Assembly (NCBI GenBank): GCA_021828865.1
Contig: JAJZCW010000008.1
Coordinates: forward strand, 60,082-124,081
Reading direction: 5' to 3'
DNA: 64,000 nucleotides
Source: Bacillota bacterium
GTDB taxonomy: Bacteria; Bacillota; Bacilli; Alicyclobacillales; SLC66
This document shows, one piece after another, positions 36,814-45,530 of the stretch. Every line of letters starts with the position of its first letter. Within the stretch, counting starts at the first letter, position 1. The translations under genes were made by a program, and so were the position numbers. Below the pieces are notes generated by a model. That model did no database searches. It saw only the letters and a program-made list of their open reading frames with translations, and was not told the origin of the DNA.

Positions 36814-38115
36814 TTAATGTTGCGGCAGCCAAACATTAAAGGTAGTACCTAATCCAACTTTACTATGTACAGTCACCCGTCCCTTATGGCGATCAATAAT
36901 CCAGGCGGCAATTGCCAGTCCCAATCCGCTTCCTTCCTGATAAGAAGCAGTTTTGATACTGCGAAAAAACCGATCAAAAATATGAGGGAGATCTTCCTCA
37001 GAAATCCCCAACCCAGTATCTTCGATCGTTAACAGCCATCCTTGGCGAGCAGGCTTCAAACTCACATGCACTTGGCCATTATCTAAGTTGTATTTCATTG
37101 CATTTTCCAATAAGATCAACAAAAGTTGGCGAAGTCGAACCGGGTCGCCGCGCAGAACTGCTTGATCCATGCGCTCCACGACGAGAGTGATACCACTTGT
37201 TTCATACATAGGGAGTAGAGCTTGCGCAACAGATTGAGTAATTTCACTTAGATCCACGGATTGAAAATCCAATTCCATTGTCCCTGATTCCATACGTGCA
37301 AGCGTGGATAGATTGCTAACCAAACTGGATAAATAGTCCACTTCATGTAACCCATCCCGCAGTGATTCCTGAATCACCAGCAGTTCCTCTTCTCCTTGCG
37401 CCAATTCGAGCGTGCCGCGAAGGATGGCAAGCGGTGTCCTCAGTTCGTGAGCGGCATCATTTACAAAATTTCTTTGCCTGGAAAGCGCCTTTCGAATCGG
37501 AATCAGTGCTCGCCCCGACAGCACCCTGGTCATGATTAAAATCGCGACCAGACCAACCAACCCCAGATACAGATCAATAAGGTACAATTCATGCAATGTT
37601 CTCGTCATCTCTGCAAGTGAACTGACACTAGCAAGATAACCAAGTAAATGTGATTTTTTAAATATAGGAAAAGCGCCCACCAAGAGTGGCACTCCCGAAA
37701 TAGTCGCGATAGAAAAGTGGGGGTATTTATCGCGACCAACCATTGTTCGCTGATTGATCACGAGTTGATTCACCGCAGCTCCATTCACAAGCGGTGCCGA
37801 ACCAGTCCTGAGTAAGCGGCCATCGTCAGTCACAATCCAAACTGCAGTCAGTTCATGCGACGAATCATTATTCGGCAATGATTGCCGATCCCGATGCTCG
37901 AATTGCAGTAAGTCGATTGCTTCGTGAATTCTAGGGAGCATCAGCTGTTCCATGTTTTGTCGACTTTGATATGCTAATTGATTTTTCAACACATAAAAAG
38001 TTCCCACCGCAAAACCTGCTTCAAACAAAACAAATGCGATGACGAGCCATACCACCAATCGCCACTGAATTTTTTTAAGCAACTTCTTCTCCGATAACGT
38101 AATCGAATCCGTCAT
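36814..38115 (-). CDS. Sensor histidine kinase
   Basis: A 433-residue kinase. TM1 at about 18-39, an extracytoplasmic sensor with VWIVTDDGRLLRTGSAP, TM2 at about 180-200, dimerisation/phosphoacceptor box NDAAHELRTPLAI, N box NAMKYNL, G1 EDTGLGI, F FDRFF and G2 GSGLGLAIA. Overlaps the response-regulator gene by 4 bp, so the two are coupled. The ferric-reductase/ApbE operon directly follows, so it is the likely target, perhaps responding to redox or metals. Confidence 0.93.
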   Translation of the reverse strand: MTDSITLSEKKLLKKIQWRLVVWLVIAFVLFEAGFAVGTFYVLKNQLAYQSRQNMEQLMLPRIHEAIDLLQFEHRDRQSLPNNDSSHELTAVWIVTDDGRLLRTGSAPLVNGAAVNQLVINQRTMVGRDKYPHFSIATISGVPLLVGAFPIFKKSHLLGYLASVSSLAEMTRTLHELYLIDLYLGLVGLVAILIMTRVLSGRALIPIRKALSRQRNFVNDAAHELRTPLAILRGTLELAQGEEELLVIQESLRDGLHEVDYLSSLVSNLSTLARMESGTMELDFQSVDLSEITQSVAQALLPMYETSGITLVVERMDQAVLRGDPVRLRQLLLILLENAMKYNLDNGQVHVSLKPARQGWLLTIEDTGLGISEEDLPHIFDRFFRSIKTASYQEGSGLGLAIAAWIIDRHKGRVTVHSKVGLGTTFNVWLPQH

Positions 38116-38777
38116 AGTGTCATTTTGTACCCCACACCACGCACCGTTTGGATCATCGATGGCCCTTTTCCGTCTATTTTTTGCCTGAGTCGTGCTACCA
38201 GCGCATCGACCACATTGGTCATGGGAATCTCATCTCCGCCCCACACTCGATCGAGAATCTGTTCCCTCGTCAAGATTCGATTGACGTTTCTCATGAGCAG
38301 TTCAAGCAGCGCAAATTCTTTTCTGGTCAATTCTATGGTTTCCCCGCTTTTTTTGACTTCAAACAAATCCGGTTGCATTTCGAGATCCCCTACTAGCAGC
38401 ATGGTCTCCTCGACAAACTGTTTCGGTCTTCTGGAGAGCGCCTGAATACGTGCCTCCAATTCAAGAAATGAAAATGGTTTCGTAAGATAATCATCTGCTC
38501 CTGATATCAAGCCCTCCACCTTGTCTTCCACACTGTCACGTGCAGTCAACATAATAATGGAGGAATCAACATTATGATCCCTGAGCGCCTTGCAAAGTGA
38601 TATACCATCGAGGCCAGGCAATTTCACATCGAGAACAAGCAAATCATACTCGCCAAAAAGCGCCTGCTCGAACCCCACCTTACCATCGTCTACCCAATCT
38701 ACTAAATGACGTTTAGACAGCCCTCGTTTTAATAGATTGCCCAGTCGATGATCATCTTCTACCAGCAAAATTCTCAC
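38112..38777 (-). CDS. OmpR-family response regulator
   Basis: A 221-residue regulator with receiver domain (VRILLVEDD at the start, phospho-Asp in LLVLDVKLPGLDG near 51, Thr/Lys switch at LTARD and DDYLTKPFSF) and OmpR-type winged helix (ELTRKEFALLELLMRN, GVGYKM). GTG 38777 is ten bases after AGGAG. Starts further upstream would fall inside the terminator hairpin of acsA, which supports this choice. Confidence 0.93.
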   Translation of the reverse strand: MRILLVEDDHRLGNLLKRGLSKRHLVDWVDDGKVGFEQALFGEYDLLVLDVKLPGLDGISLCKALRDHNVDSSIIMLTARDSVEDKVEGLISGADDYLTKPFSFLELEARIQALSRRPKQFVEETMLLVGDLEMQPDLFEVKKSGETIELTRKEFALLELLMRNVNRILTREQILDRVWGGDEIPMTNVVDALVARLRQKIDGKGPSMIQTVRGVGYKMTL

Positions 38778-38797
38778 GGTGAAGGTCTCCTCTTTTG

Positions 38798-38828
38798 CAA
38801 AAAAAGAGCCCATATCGGACTCTTTTTT
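38798..38828 (-). terminator. Terminator after acsA
   Basis: On the minus strand AAAGAGTCC (38825-38817) pairs with GGGCTCTTT (38811-38803), loop GATAT, followed by TTTTTT. It separates acsA from the two-component operon. Confidence 0.8.
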
Positions 38829-38854
38829 TACTTTTATTTTTTAATAATAAACGA

Positions 38855-40555
38855 TTAGTCTTCCATCGTCGAGAGGTCGCCAGTTGGCAAATTCAGTTCC
38901 CAAGCTTTCAGCACCCTGCGCATGATTTTACCGCTTCGTGTTTTTGGAAGGCTTTGCCTGAATTCTAGTTCTCTTGGCGCCGCGTGAGCGGCAAGTCCTT
39001 CCTTGACAAAGCGAATGATTTCATCCTTCAATTCGTCGCTTGGATCATACCCTTCACGCAGTGACACGAACGCCTTGATGATCTCCCCACGAATGGCATC
39101 TGGTTTGCCAATGACGCCAGCTTCCGCCACTGCAGGATGCTCGACGAGACGACTTTCCACCTCGAATGGTCCCACGCGTTCTCCGGAAGTATTGATGACA
39201 TCATCAATACGACCTTGGAACCAAAAATACCCATCTTCATCCTGATATGCAGAGTCGCCGGATACGTACCAATCGCCAATAAAATACGTATTAAACTTCT
39301 CTTCATTTTTCCAAATTGTTTTCATCATACCGCGCCAGCCTCTGCGAATGGCCAGATTTCCCATCGTATTTGGCGGAAGCAAATTACCGTCGTTATCGAT
39401 GATCGCCGCTTCAATCCCAGGTACGGGTTTGCCCATCGACCCCGGTTTGATATCCATGAACGGATAATTGGTGATGAGCGTTGATCCGGTCTCAGTCATC
39501 CACCAGTTGTCATTAATGGGAATGCCAAAAAGCGATTGCCCCCAACGCAGTACCTCTGGATTTAGCGGTTCGCCAGCACTTAAAATGTGCCTTAACGTGC
39601 TTAAATTGTGTTTATGTGCCAATTGATCCCCTGCCCCCATCAGCATGCGGAATGCCGTAGGCGCACTGAACCATACACTCACCTTAAAGCGTTCAATCGT
39701 CTCATACCAGTCTTCAGGTTTGAAGCGACCACCTCGAACTACAATCGGAACCCCATGCAACCATGGTGCGATTGTGCCTGCTGAAGTACCGGTGATCCAA
39801 CCCGGGTCAGCTGTGCACCAGTAAATGTCGCCAGGTTTGAAATCATAGACGATTCTTCCGGAACGATGCTGGTGAACCATCATGCGATGCGCATGCACCA
39901 CGCCTTTTGGTTTACCCGTTGAGCCAGAAGTGTAATGTAGCAACACCGGTTCTTCGAGATCAACTAACTCAGTAACATCATCCGTTTTTGCCTCACTCAT
40001 CGCCTTGTCATAGGAAATAAATACCTTTCCTTCGCCACCTTGACGATTCAGTTCACTCGTGCCATCCCATCCACTGACAATCACGTACTTCAAATCTGGC
40101 AAATCATCAAGCGGCATCCTCGGCAAAAGTGCAGGGGAGGTGACCACTGCCACTGCTTCGCTATCTTGTAGGCGATCTCTCACCGCATCCGTCATAAACG
40201 CTTCAAAAAGCGGCCCTGCCACGGCACCAATGCGAATGATCCCGGCAAGCGCTGAATAGAGTTCCGGGGAGCGCGACATGTATAAAAATACGCGGTCGCC
40301 TTTTCCAATTCCCAATCCTTTTAAGACATCCCCAAATCGATTGGACTGCTCTTGCACTTCCTGAAAAGTCCATGAAACTGAGCGGTTCCCATCATAATAA
40401 AATAACGCAGGATTGCTGCCTTTGCCATTTTCTACGTGTCTATCTATGGCTTCATGAATGATATTCACTTTAGGATTATGTTGACCGTGCCAAGAAAAAA
40501 ACTTTTCTTCCTCACCCCAATCGGCTTGTTTCAAATATTCTTCGTATTGACCCAT
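38855..40555 (-). CDS. acsA: Acetyl-CoA synthetase
   Basis: A 566-residue AMP-forming acyl-CoA ligase that activates acetate (or short acids) with ATP and CoA. P-loop LHYTSGSTGKPKGVVHAH, the A5-type WWMTETGSTL, A7 YVSGDSAYQDEDGYFW, and C-terminal acetylation-site Lys in PKTRSGKIMRR. N-terminal FFSWHGQHNPKVNIIHEAID is close to Bacillus AcsA (572 residues). AGAAGG precedes ATG. A cre-like box just upstream suggests CcpA control, as in Bacillus. Confidence 0.88.
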   Translation of the reverse strand: MGQYEEYLKQADWGEEEKFFSWHGQHNPKVNIIHEAIDRHVENGKGSNPALFYYDGNRSVSWTFQEVQEQSNRFGDVLKGLGIGKGDRVFLYMSRSPELYSALAGIIRIGAVAGPLFEAFMTDAVRDRLQDSEAVAVVTSPALLPRMPLDDLPDLKYVIVSGWDGTSELNRQGGEGKVFISYDKAMSEAKTDDVTELVDLEEPVLLHYTSGSTGKPKGVVHAHRMMVHQHRSGRIVYDFKPGDIYWCTADPGWITGTSAGTIAPWLHGVPIVVRGGRFKPEDWYETIERFKVSVWFSAPTAFRMLMGAGDQLAHKHNLSTLRHILSAGEPLNPEVLRWGQSLFGIPINDNWWMTETGSTLITNYPFMDIKPGSMGKPVPGIEAAIIDNDGNLLPPNTMGNLAIRRGWRGMMKTIWKNEEKFNTYFIGDWYVSGDSAYQDEDGYFWFQGRIDDVINTSGERVGPFEVESRLVEHPAVAEAGVIGKPDAIRGEIIKAFVSLREGYDPSDELKDEIIRFVKEGLAAHAAPRELEFRQSLPKTRSGKIMRRVLKAWELNLPTGDLSTMED

Positions 40556-40568
40556 ACCTTCTCCCCCT

Positions 40569-40582
40569 TGTATACGTTTTCA
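40569..40582 (-). promoter_or_regulatory. cre-like box before acsA
   Basis: Minus-strand TGAAAACGTATACA matches TGWAANCGNTNWCA at all but one position. It is 14-27 bp upstream of the acsA start, so CcpA bound there would block transcription in rich carbon. Confidence 0.55.
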
Positions 40583-40653
40583 AACGCTTTACCGTATTAT
40601 ATCACTAATAGAATGAATATTTAAAAAATAAATTGATAAACGGTTAAAAAAAA

Positions 40654-41865
40654 TCAGTGCTCTACAGCAGGATCTGTCTGGTTGACGACGGCAGGAGAAA
40701 GTTTGTGATTGAATATGATGATGATCGCATTGATCACGAGAATGGTCATCGTGACATAAAACACCATGCGGATGTTATAGGCAGCGGCAACAGAGCTCCC
40801 AATCAATGGACCAATCAGATTGCCAAGAAAGAGTGAGGAGGAGTTAATCCCAAAAGCGGTTGCTTGCATATGCTTAGGCGCTAATTTTTTTACCAGTACA
40901 TTTAATGAGGGAATCATCCCACCTATAAACAGTCCCAAAAGGAATCGTCCCACGAGCAATGTGTAAATATTATGCGCAAGCGCTTGCGGCAGATAAGTTA
41001 ATGCGGCCATTACCATCGCGACGACGAGAATATTGCGTTGGCCAAAACGGTCACCGAGCCTGCCTAGTGTCGGTGCTCCAGCAAGATTGGCAAACCCCGT
41101 AAGGGCAACGACCAGCCCCGCAATTAACGCAAGGTGTGACCCCTGGTAGATAATTTTGGCGTAAACGGTCACGATTGGTTCAATGCTCATTGTACCCATT
41201 TGCGTTACAATCGATGCTAAAAATACAGGGAAAAGCGGCCACAGTGCCTGATAACCAGAAAATTTCCTTACCTTTGTTTTGACGCGAGTCACCGTCACTG
41301 GTTTTTCCTTGACAAAAAACAACACGATGGCGCTCGCAATAAGCAACAAAAAGCCAGTAAGAAAGAATACCTCACGGTAACCGATGGTCTCCGCAAGCAC
41401 CCCGCCAATTAGCGGTCCGACAAGCGAACCCGCAATACCACCTGTTTGCAGTGCCCCAAGCGCTTTTCCCGCCTCTTCATCAGGCGTGACAGAAGCCAGT
41501 AGCGATACGGCCATCGAAATGAACCCAGAAAAAATACCATTAAAAAGCCGCAGAATCAAAAGCTGCCACGCAGCTCCTACGAACCCCATCAGTGCAGTGA
41601 CAATCCCCATGCCGAATCCGGCGCGAAGGAGCATGACCTTTCGTCCATGACGATCGGCAAAAGACCCCCAGATTGGTTGAAATATAACAGCAGTGACAAA
41701 TTGGGCGGAAAACACCCACCCTGACCATTGTTCCAATTGAGGTAACGAATGTATCCCCAGTGTTTCAATATACAGAGGCAAAAAAGGAATGACCAAACTC
41801 ATACCAGCTGTTACAGCAAAATTGGCGGCCCATAAAATCCATAAAGTTCTTCTCCAGTTATGCAC
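40654..41865 (-). CDS. MFS drug-efflux transporter (MdtG/Bmr-like)
   Basis: A 403-residue, 12-helix major facilitator. N-terminal NWRRTLWILWAANFAVTAG and SLVIPFLPLYIETLG fit the MdtG class of multidrug pumps. Motif A is WGSFADRHGRKVMLLRA between helices 2 and 3 and is repeated as LGRLGDRFGQRN in the second half. GTG 41865 is eight bases after GGAG. Longer in-frame starts add an unrelated N-terminus. Confidence 0.85.
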   Translation of the reverse strand: MHNWRRTLWILWAANFAVTAGMSLVIPFLPLYIETLGIHSLPQLEQWSGWVFSAQFVTAVIFQPIWGSFADRHGRKVMLLRAGFGMGIVTALMGFVGAAWQLLILRLFNGIFSGFISMAVSLLASVTPDEEAGKALGALQTGGIAGSLVGPLIGGVLAETIGYREVFFLTGFLLLIASAIVLFFVKEKPVTVTRVKTKVRKFSGYQALWPLFPVFLASIVTQMGTMSIEPIVTVYAKIIYQGSHLALIAGLVVALTGFANLAGAPTLGRLGDRFGQRNILVVAMVMAALTYLPQALAHNIYTLLVGRFLLGLFIGGMIPSLNVLVKKLAPKHMQATAFGINSSSLFLGNLIGPLIGSSVAAAYNIRMVFYVTMTILVINAIIIIFNHKLSPAVVNQTDPAVEH

Positions 41866-42017
41866 CGGATTCACTCCAAAATAATTATTTCGCAACACTA
41901 AATAATTTACACGAAGTCCTCTCATTCGTATAGTACCGAAGTCATTTTCTAAAAATTCATATAAACACGATCATTCGCACTTCGTAATTAATGGTTTCGA
42001 GCGCGGTTTATTTTACA

Positions 42018-42041
42018 TGAAAAACCGCCCCAAAGGGCGGC
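42018..42041 (-). terminator. Terminator of the Opu operon
   Basis: Stem CCGCCC/GGGCGG (42025-42030 with 42035-42040) followed on the minus strand by TTTTTCAT. The bases between it and 41865 hold no supported gene. Confidence 0.85.
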
Positions 42042-42071
42042 ATCTGAATTGTTAAATAATGGATTGCAGGA

Positions 42072-43001
42072 TTAGATCAAGCCATGTTGTGTCAGCCATT
42101 TTTTTGCTACGTTCATGGCCTTCTGATTGCCTAGATCCACTTCCATGTTTAGTTTCTGCATCTCGGAATCGTTAATTTTATTTGCGAGTTTATTGATGAT
42201 TCCTTTCAGTTCCGGATGCGCTTTAAGCGTGGAATCCTGTATGATAGGCACCGCATAGTAGGGCGGGAATAAATGCTTGTTGTCTTTCAGAATGACCAAG
42301 TGATAGGCTGGGATCTGACCATCGGTGGAAAAAGCGTCAATCACATCTACTTTTTTGTCAATCAGGGCTTTATATTTTAGCCCGATCTCCATGACATCCA
42401 CCGATTTGAAGTTCGTATGGTAAAGTTTATTCATGGCAGGTAGCGTATCGGCACGGGTTTGAAAATCGACCTCACACCCCAACACCAAATTGCCAGACTG
42501 GGCAGCCATCTGTGAAATATTTGTAATACCGAGGCGTTTCGCTTCGCTTGCACGCATCGCCATCGCATACGTGTCGTTAAAGCCAAGCGGCTTTAACCAG
42601 GTGATGTGGTACTTGGACTGAAAGGCCTGTTTGACTTTATCGTACACTGCATTAGGGTTTGTCATCGGCTTGTCGTGAAGGATGTTGACTAAACCGGTTC
42701 CAGTATATTCCACATACAAATCGATGTTTTTGTTCTTCATGGCGTTCCAGACCACATTACTGTCCAGCCAGGTATCCATCTTGATATTGAGTTTAGGATC
42801 GTCATGCTTGATCAGAAGATCCAGCATATCTGCCATGATGTCATTCTCTGTGAAATTTTTACCTCCAATCACAATGGTGTTGTTGGCGCTATTACCAGAT
42901 GAGGTGGCGCTGGATTGCGGTGCACCACATCCCGCTAAAAGCGACATTCCCAAAACTGCCGTACTGGCCACTGCCAATAATGATTTTTTACGCTTCAACA
43001 A
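42072..43001 (-). CDS. opuCC: Osmoprotectant ABC transporter, substrate-binding lipoprotein
   Basis: A 309-residue lipoprotein (SVLGMSLLAGC-type lipobox, seen as LLAGCGAPQS near 21-30) with an OpuAC fold: NTIVIGGKNFTENDIMADML, YVEYTGTGLVNIL and DVIDAFSTDGQIPAY. It captures glycine betaine, carnitine or choline outside the membrane. The start TTG (43001 or the next TTG) is behind GGAGGG. Overlaps the permease gene by 14 bp and ends the Opu operon. Confidence 0.9.
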   Translation of the reverse strand: MLKRKKSLLAVASTAVLGMSLLAGCGAPQSSATSSGNSANNTIVIGGKNFTENDIMADMLDLLIKHDDPKLNIKMDTWLDSNVVWNAMKNKNIDLYVEYTGTGLVNILHDKPMTNPNAVYDKVKQAFQSKYHITWLKPLGFNDTYAMAMRASEAKRLGITNISQMAAQSGNLVLGCEVDFQTRADTLPAMNKLYHTNFKSVDVMEIGLKYKALIDKKVDVIDAFSTDGQIPAYHLVILKDNKHLFPPYYAVPIIQDSTLKAHPELKGIINKLANKINDSEMQKLNMEVDLGNQKAMNVAKKWLTQHGLI

Positions 43002-43689
43002 TACTCCCTCCAGTGATCGCTTCTCTATCTTTAGATGACTCTTTTTTTACTGATTTTCTAAGTCCTTTTGGTGTTAATGCCTTGTCAAGCAAAATCAATA
43101 GTCCGTCAAAGACGAGTGCCAAAATGGCAGCAGGTATGGCACCAACAAGGATCATCGGCGTATTGATCATGTCAATTCCGCGCATGATGATATCCCCCAA
43201 CCCGCCAGCGCCAATAAACGTCGCCAACGTAGCCGTCCCAATTGTCCATACCATCGCTGTTCTTACACCTGCCAAAATAACGTTTCTTGCCATTGGCAGT
43301 TCCACGTGCCACAAAATCTGCCACTTGGTCATGCCCATCCCTTCCCCCGCTTCAAGCATCGGGCGGTCTACCTGTGTAATCCCTGTATAGGTGTTGCGCA
43401 AGATGGGTAACAGGGCATACAGTCCTAGCGCGATCAATGCCGGAAGGGTGCCGATTCCAAATATCGGGATCATAAAACCAAGCAAGGCCAGACTGGGGAT
43501 CGTTTGAATGATTGCCACAATCGCAATCACAGGTCCCGCCTGCTTTTTGTGTCTTGCTAGGTATATCCCGAGCGGAATGGACACTAAACAAGCGGCAATG
43601 ATCGCAATCAGTGACAAATAGATGTGTTGATACAGTGCGGTCAGTAAATTACTCCAATTTTCCAGAAACGTTTGCCATAACTGGCTCAT
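42988..43689 (-). CDS. opuCB: Osmoprotectant ABC transporter, permease
   Basis: A 233-residue inner-membrane subunit with about six helices and the ABC permease loop EAGEGMGMTKWQILWHVELP. Gly/Ala-rich ATLATFIGAGGLGDIIMRG follows. It is the only permease gene here, so the channel would be a homodimer, or a second permease is encoded elsewhere. GAGGTGA precedes the ATG. It overlaps the ATPase gene by 41 bp. Confidence 0.92.
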   Translation of the reverse strand: MSQLWQTFLENWSNLLTALYQHIYLSLIAIIAACLVSIPLGIYLARHKKQAGPVIAIVAIIQTIPSLALLGFMIPIFGIGTLPALIALGLYALLPILRNTYTGITQVDRPMLEAGEGMGMTKWQILWHVELPMARNVILAGVRTAMVWTIGTATLATFIGAGGLGDIIMRGIDMINTPMILVGAIPAAILALVFDGLLILLDKALTPKGLRKSVKKESSKDREAITGGSIVEA

Positions 43690-44824
43690 CTGCTTTCACC
43701 TCATTGATTAAGGGAGGAGCCATTGCGCTGATCACACTGGCCCGGGTAACCACCCCTACCAAACGTTCCCTTTCATCCAGAATCGGAATATATCCTCTAC
43801 CCTCTTGTTCCAAAAGCATGAGCACTGTTGGTAAATCCGTGTTCAGCGTGGCAGTTGGGGCGTTTTTCGACATGACATCACTGACGTGCGACAACTCGTC
43901 CCCGTAATTTTCGTAAATTTCATTCACTCCAAGTACCCCAAGGTACTCTCCAGCCGATCCAGTGATAATCAGGCCGTTTACTTTTCGCCTTCTCATCACT
44001 ACAATCGCCTCCGCCAACCCTCTATTCGCTGCGATGGTCACGGCACTAGTCAGGACATCCTGAACGTTAAGCGTCCTGCCCACGCTGGAGAAGCGTTTCT
44101 CCCCAACGAATTCTCTGACAAATTCATCTTTGGGATGTCGCAATAACTGATCTGGAGAATCGTTTTGCACCATCACTCCATTTTTCATCAACACGATCTG
44201 GTCAGCAATTTTTAGCGCCTCATCCATATCGTGAGTAACAAATAGGATGGTCTTTTTTACGGCCAACTGCAATTTCACCAGTTCATCCTGTAACTGCTCG
44301 CGACTAATCGGGTCGAGCGCACTAAAAGGTTCATCCATTAAGACAAGATTGGGATCGGCAGCGAGCGCCCTAGCCACACCAATGCGTTGCTGCTGTCCTC
44401 CGCTCAGTTCACGCGGAAAACGATGACGATAAATGGAGGGATCGAGCCCTACAAGATCCAGCAATTCTTCTGTTTTTCCTAGCAAATTCCGCTTTTTTTC
44501 TCCTTTCAGGCGAGGCACAAGCGTGATATTTTCCTCAATGGTCATATGTGGAAAAAGACCGATATGCTGAATGACATAGCCGATGTTCCGCCGAAGCTCC
44601 ACCGGGTTTTGCTGCCTCACACTGGCGCCATCAACCAAAATATCCCCCTCTGACGGATCAATGAGGCGATTGACCATTTTTAAGGTAGTCGTTTTCCCAC
44701 AACCAGATGGTCCGATCATGGTGACCAGACGTCCTTGCGGAACGGAGAGATTCAGATCTTGAACCACCTTCGTTTGGCCAAACCGTTTGACGACATGACG
44801 AAATTCAACCGCATGATCCGGCAT
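43649..44824 (-). CDS. opuCA: Osmoprotectant ABC transporter, ATPase with CBS domains
   Basis: A 391-residue ATPase that powers betaine or carnitine uptake. Walker A GPSGCGKTTT, signature LSGGQQQRIGVARALA, Walker B NLVLMDEP, then two CBS domains in the C-terminal 130 residues (about 265-380). CBS domains sense ionic strength or c-di-AMP. ATG 44824 is preceded by AAAGGAGG. An in-frame extension to 44905 lies in the leader and is rejected. The whole operon sits behind a c-di-AMP riboswitch, so c-di-AMP may act at RNA and protein level. Confidence 0.93.
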   Translation of the reverse strand: MPDHAVEFRHVVKRFGQTKVVQDLNLSVPQGRLVTMIGPSGCGKTTTLKMVNRLIDPSEGDILVDGASVRQQNPVELRRNIGYVIQHIGLFPHMTIEENITLVPRLKGEKKRNLLGKTEELLDLVGLDPSIYRHRFPRELSGGQQQRIGVARALAADPNLVLMDEPFSALDPISREQLQDELVKLQLAVKKTILFVTHDMDEALKIADQIVLMKNGVMVQNDSPDQLLRHPKDEFVREFVGEKRFSSVGRTLNVQDVLTSAVTIAANRGLAEAIVVMRRRKVNGLIITGSAGEYLGVLGVNEIYENYGDELSHVSDVMSKNAPTATLNTDLPTVLMLLEQEGRGYIPILDERERLVGVVTRASVISAMAPPLINEVKADEPVMANVSGKLE

Positions 44825-44949
44825 TGTTCCTCCTTTCTGCCGAATGACGACACGACAAAAGGACGGTGCGTAATGCGCACAGGCGAAATAGAAAGTTCTA
44901 TTCAATTCGAAAAATTAGGGAGCTGCGAAAAATGAGTTAACACAGCAAC

Positions 44950-45115
44950 CACTAGTATTCGCCTACGAGGTTAGCTGACGGATTCGGCGATTAGCCTATG
45001 ATGACTTGCGGGCGCAAGTACACCAATTCACCCCAAAACTTGGTTCCCCCGTTTTCGCCCTTATGAGAGTCGAAATTCGGCCCTTCCTACGAGTTTGCTT
45101 TGTAGGTTTGGTAAA
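44950..45115 (-). ncRNA. Cyclic di-AMP riboswitch (ydaO/yuaA class)
   Basis: Minus-strand leader of the Opu operon. Hallmark blocks are CGGGGGAACC, GGGGTGAATTGG, and the 3' block CCGTCAGCTAACCTCGTAGG (44980-44961). This order is the ydaO/yuaA consensus. The class turns off osmolyte and K+ uptake genes when c-di-AMP is high, which fits the betaine transporter. A GTGCG/CGCAC hairpin at 44867-44881 may be part of the expression platform. Confidence 0.85.
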
Positions 45116-45157
45116 CTTAGTAAAATTATTTTAGCACAATTGGGCCTAAATTGCAAA

Positions 45158-45185
45158 ATATTAATTTGGAAACCACCCTTGTCAA
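45158..45185 (-). promoter_or_regulatory. Promoter of the Opu operon
   Basis: -35 TTGACA (45185-45180), 16-bp spacer, -10 TAATAT (45163-45158). Its -35 overlaps the -35 of the divergent cimA promoter. Confidence 0.65.
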
Positions 45186-45207
45186 AGCGAATTGAATTGA
45201 CTATAAT
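45179..45207 (+). promoter_or_regulatory. Promoter of cimA
   Basis: -35 TTGTCA (45179-45184), 17-bp spacer, -10 TATAAT (45202-45207). Transcription would begin about 45214, just ahead of the T-box leader. Confidence 0.75.
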
Positions 45208-45231
45208 ACTCATAAAAATTCGAAATGTTTT

Positions 45232-45480
45232 GCGATGAAGGGAACAAGTAGGTAAGCAGAGCTTCCAGAGAGCGGGATGTAAGGCTGAGAATCCCGTAGG
45301 CGATCACTTGCTGAATATCATCCTGGAGCGTCTGTGCGAACACTAGTGGTTAGTAGCACATGTCGGGTTCTCCCGTTAACGAGACAATGGATGCGATGTG
45401 ATCTTCAAGATGGAACAATTGCGCCCGGTGGTACAGCGAAAGAGTCTTTCGTCCGGTCAGGATGATAGGCTCTTTTGTAG
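45232..45480 (+). ncRNA. T-box riboswitch, isoleucine type
   Basis: Stem I blocks AAGTAGG, CCAGAGAGCGGG and GCTGAGAATCCCG are in order. The specifier in GAATATCATCC reads ATC (45317-45319) followed by A, for isoleucine. The antiterminator T-box GGTGGTACAGCGAAAG is at 45427-45442 (A for C at one place of the consensus). The terminator stem from GAGTCTTTCGTCC to GGATGATAGGCTC is followed by TTTT (45442-45476). Uncharged tRNA-Ile would open cimA expression. Confidence 0.92.
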
Positions 45481-45530
45481 TTAATCGGGGGTAAATAATG
45501 AGTCCAAAAGAGAGAATAGGAGTGGAGACC

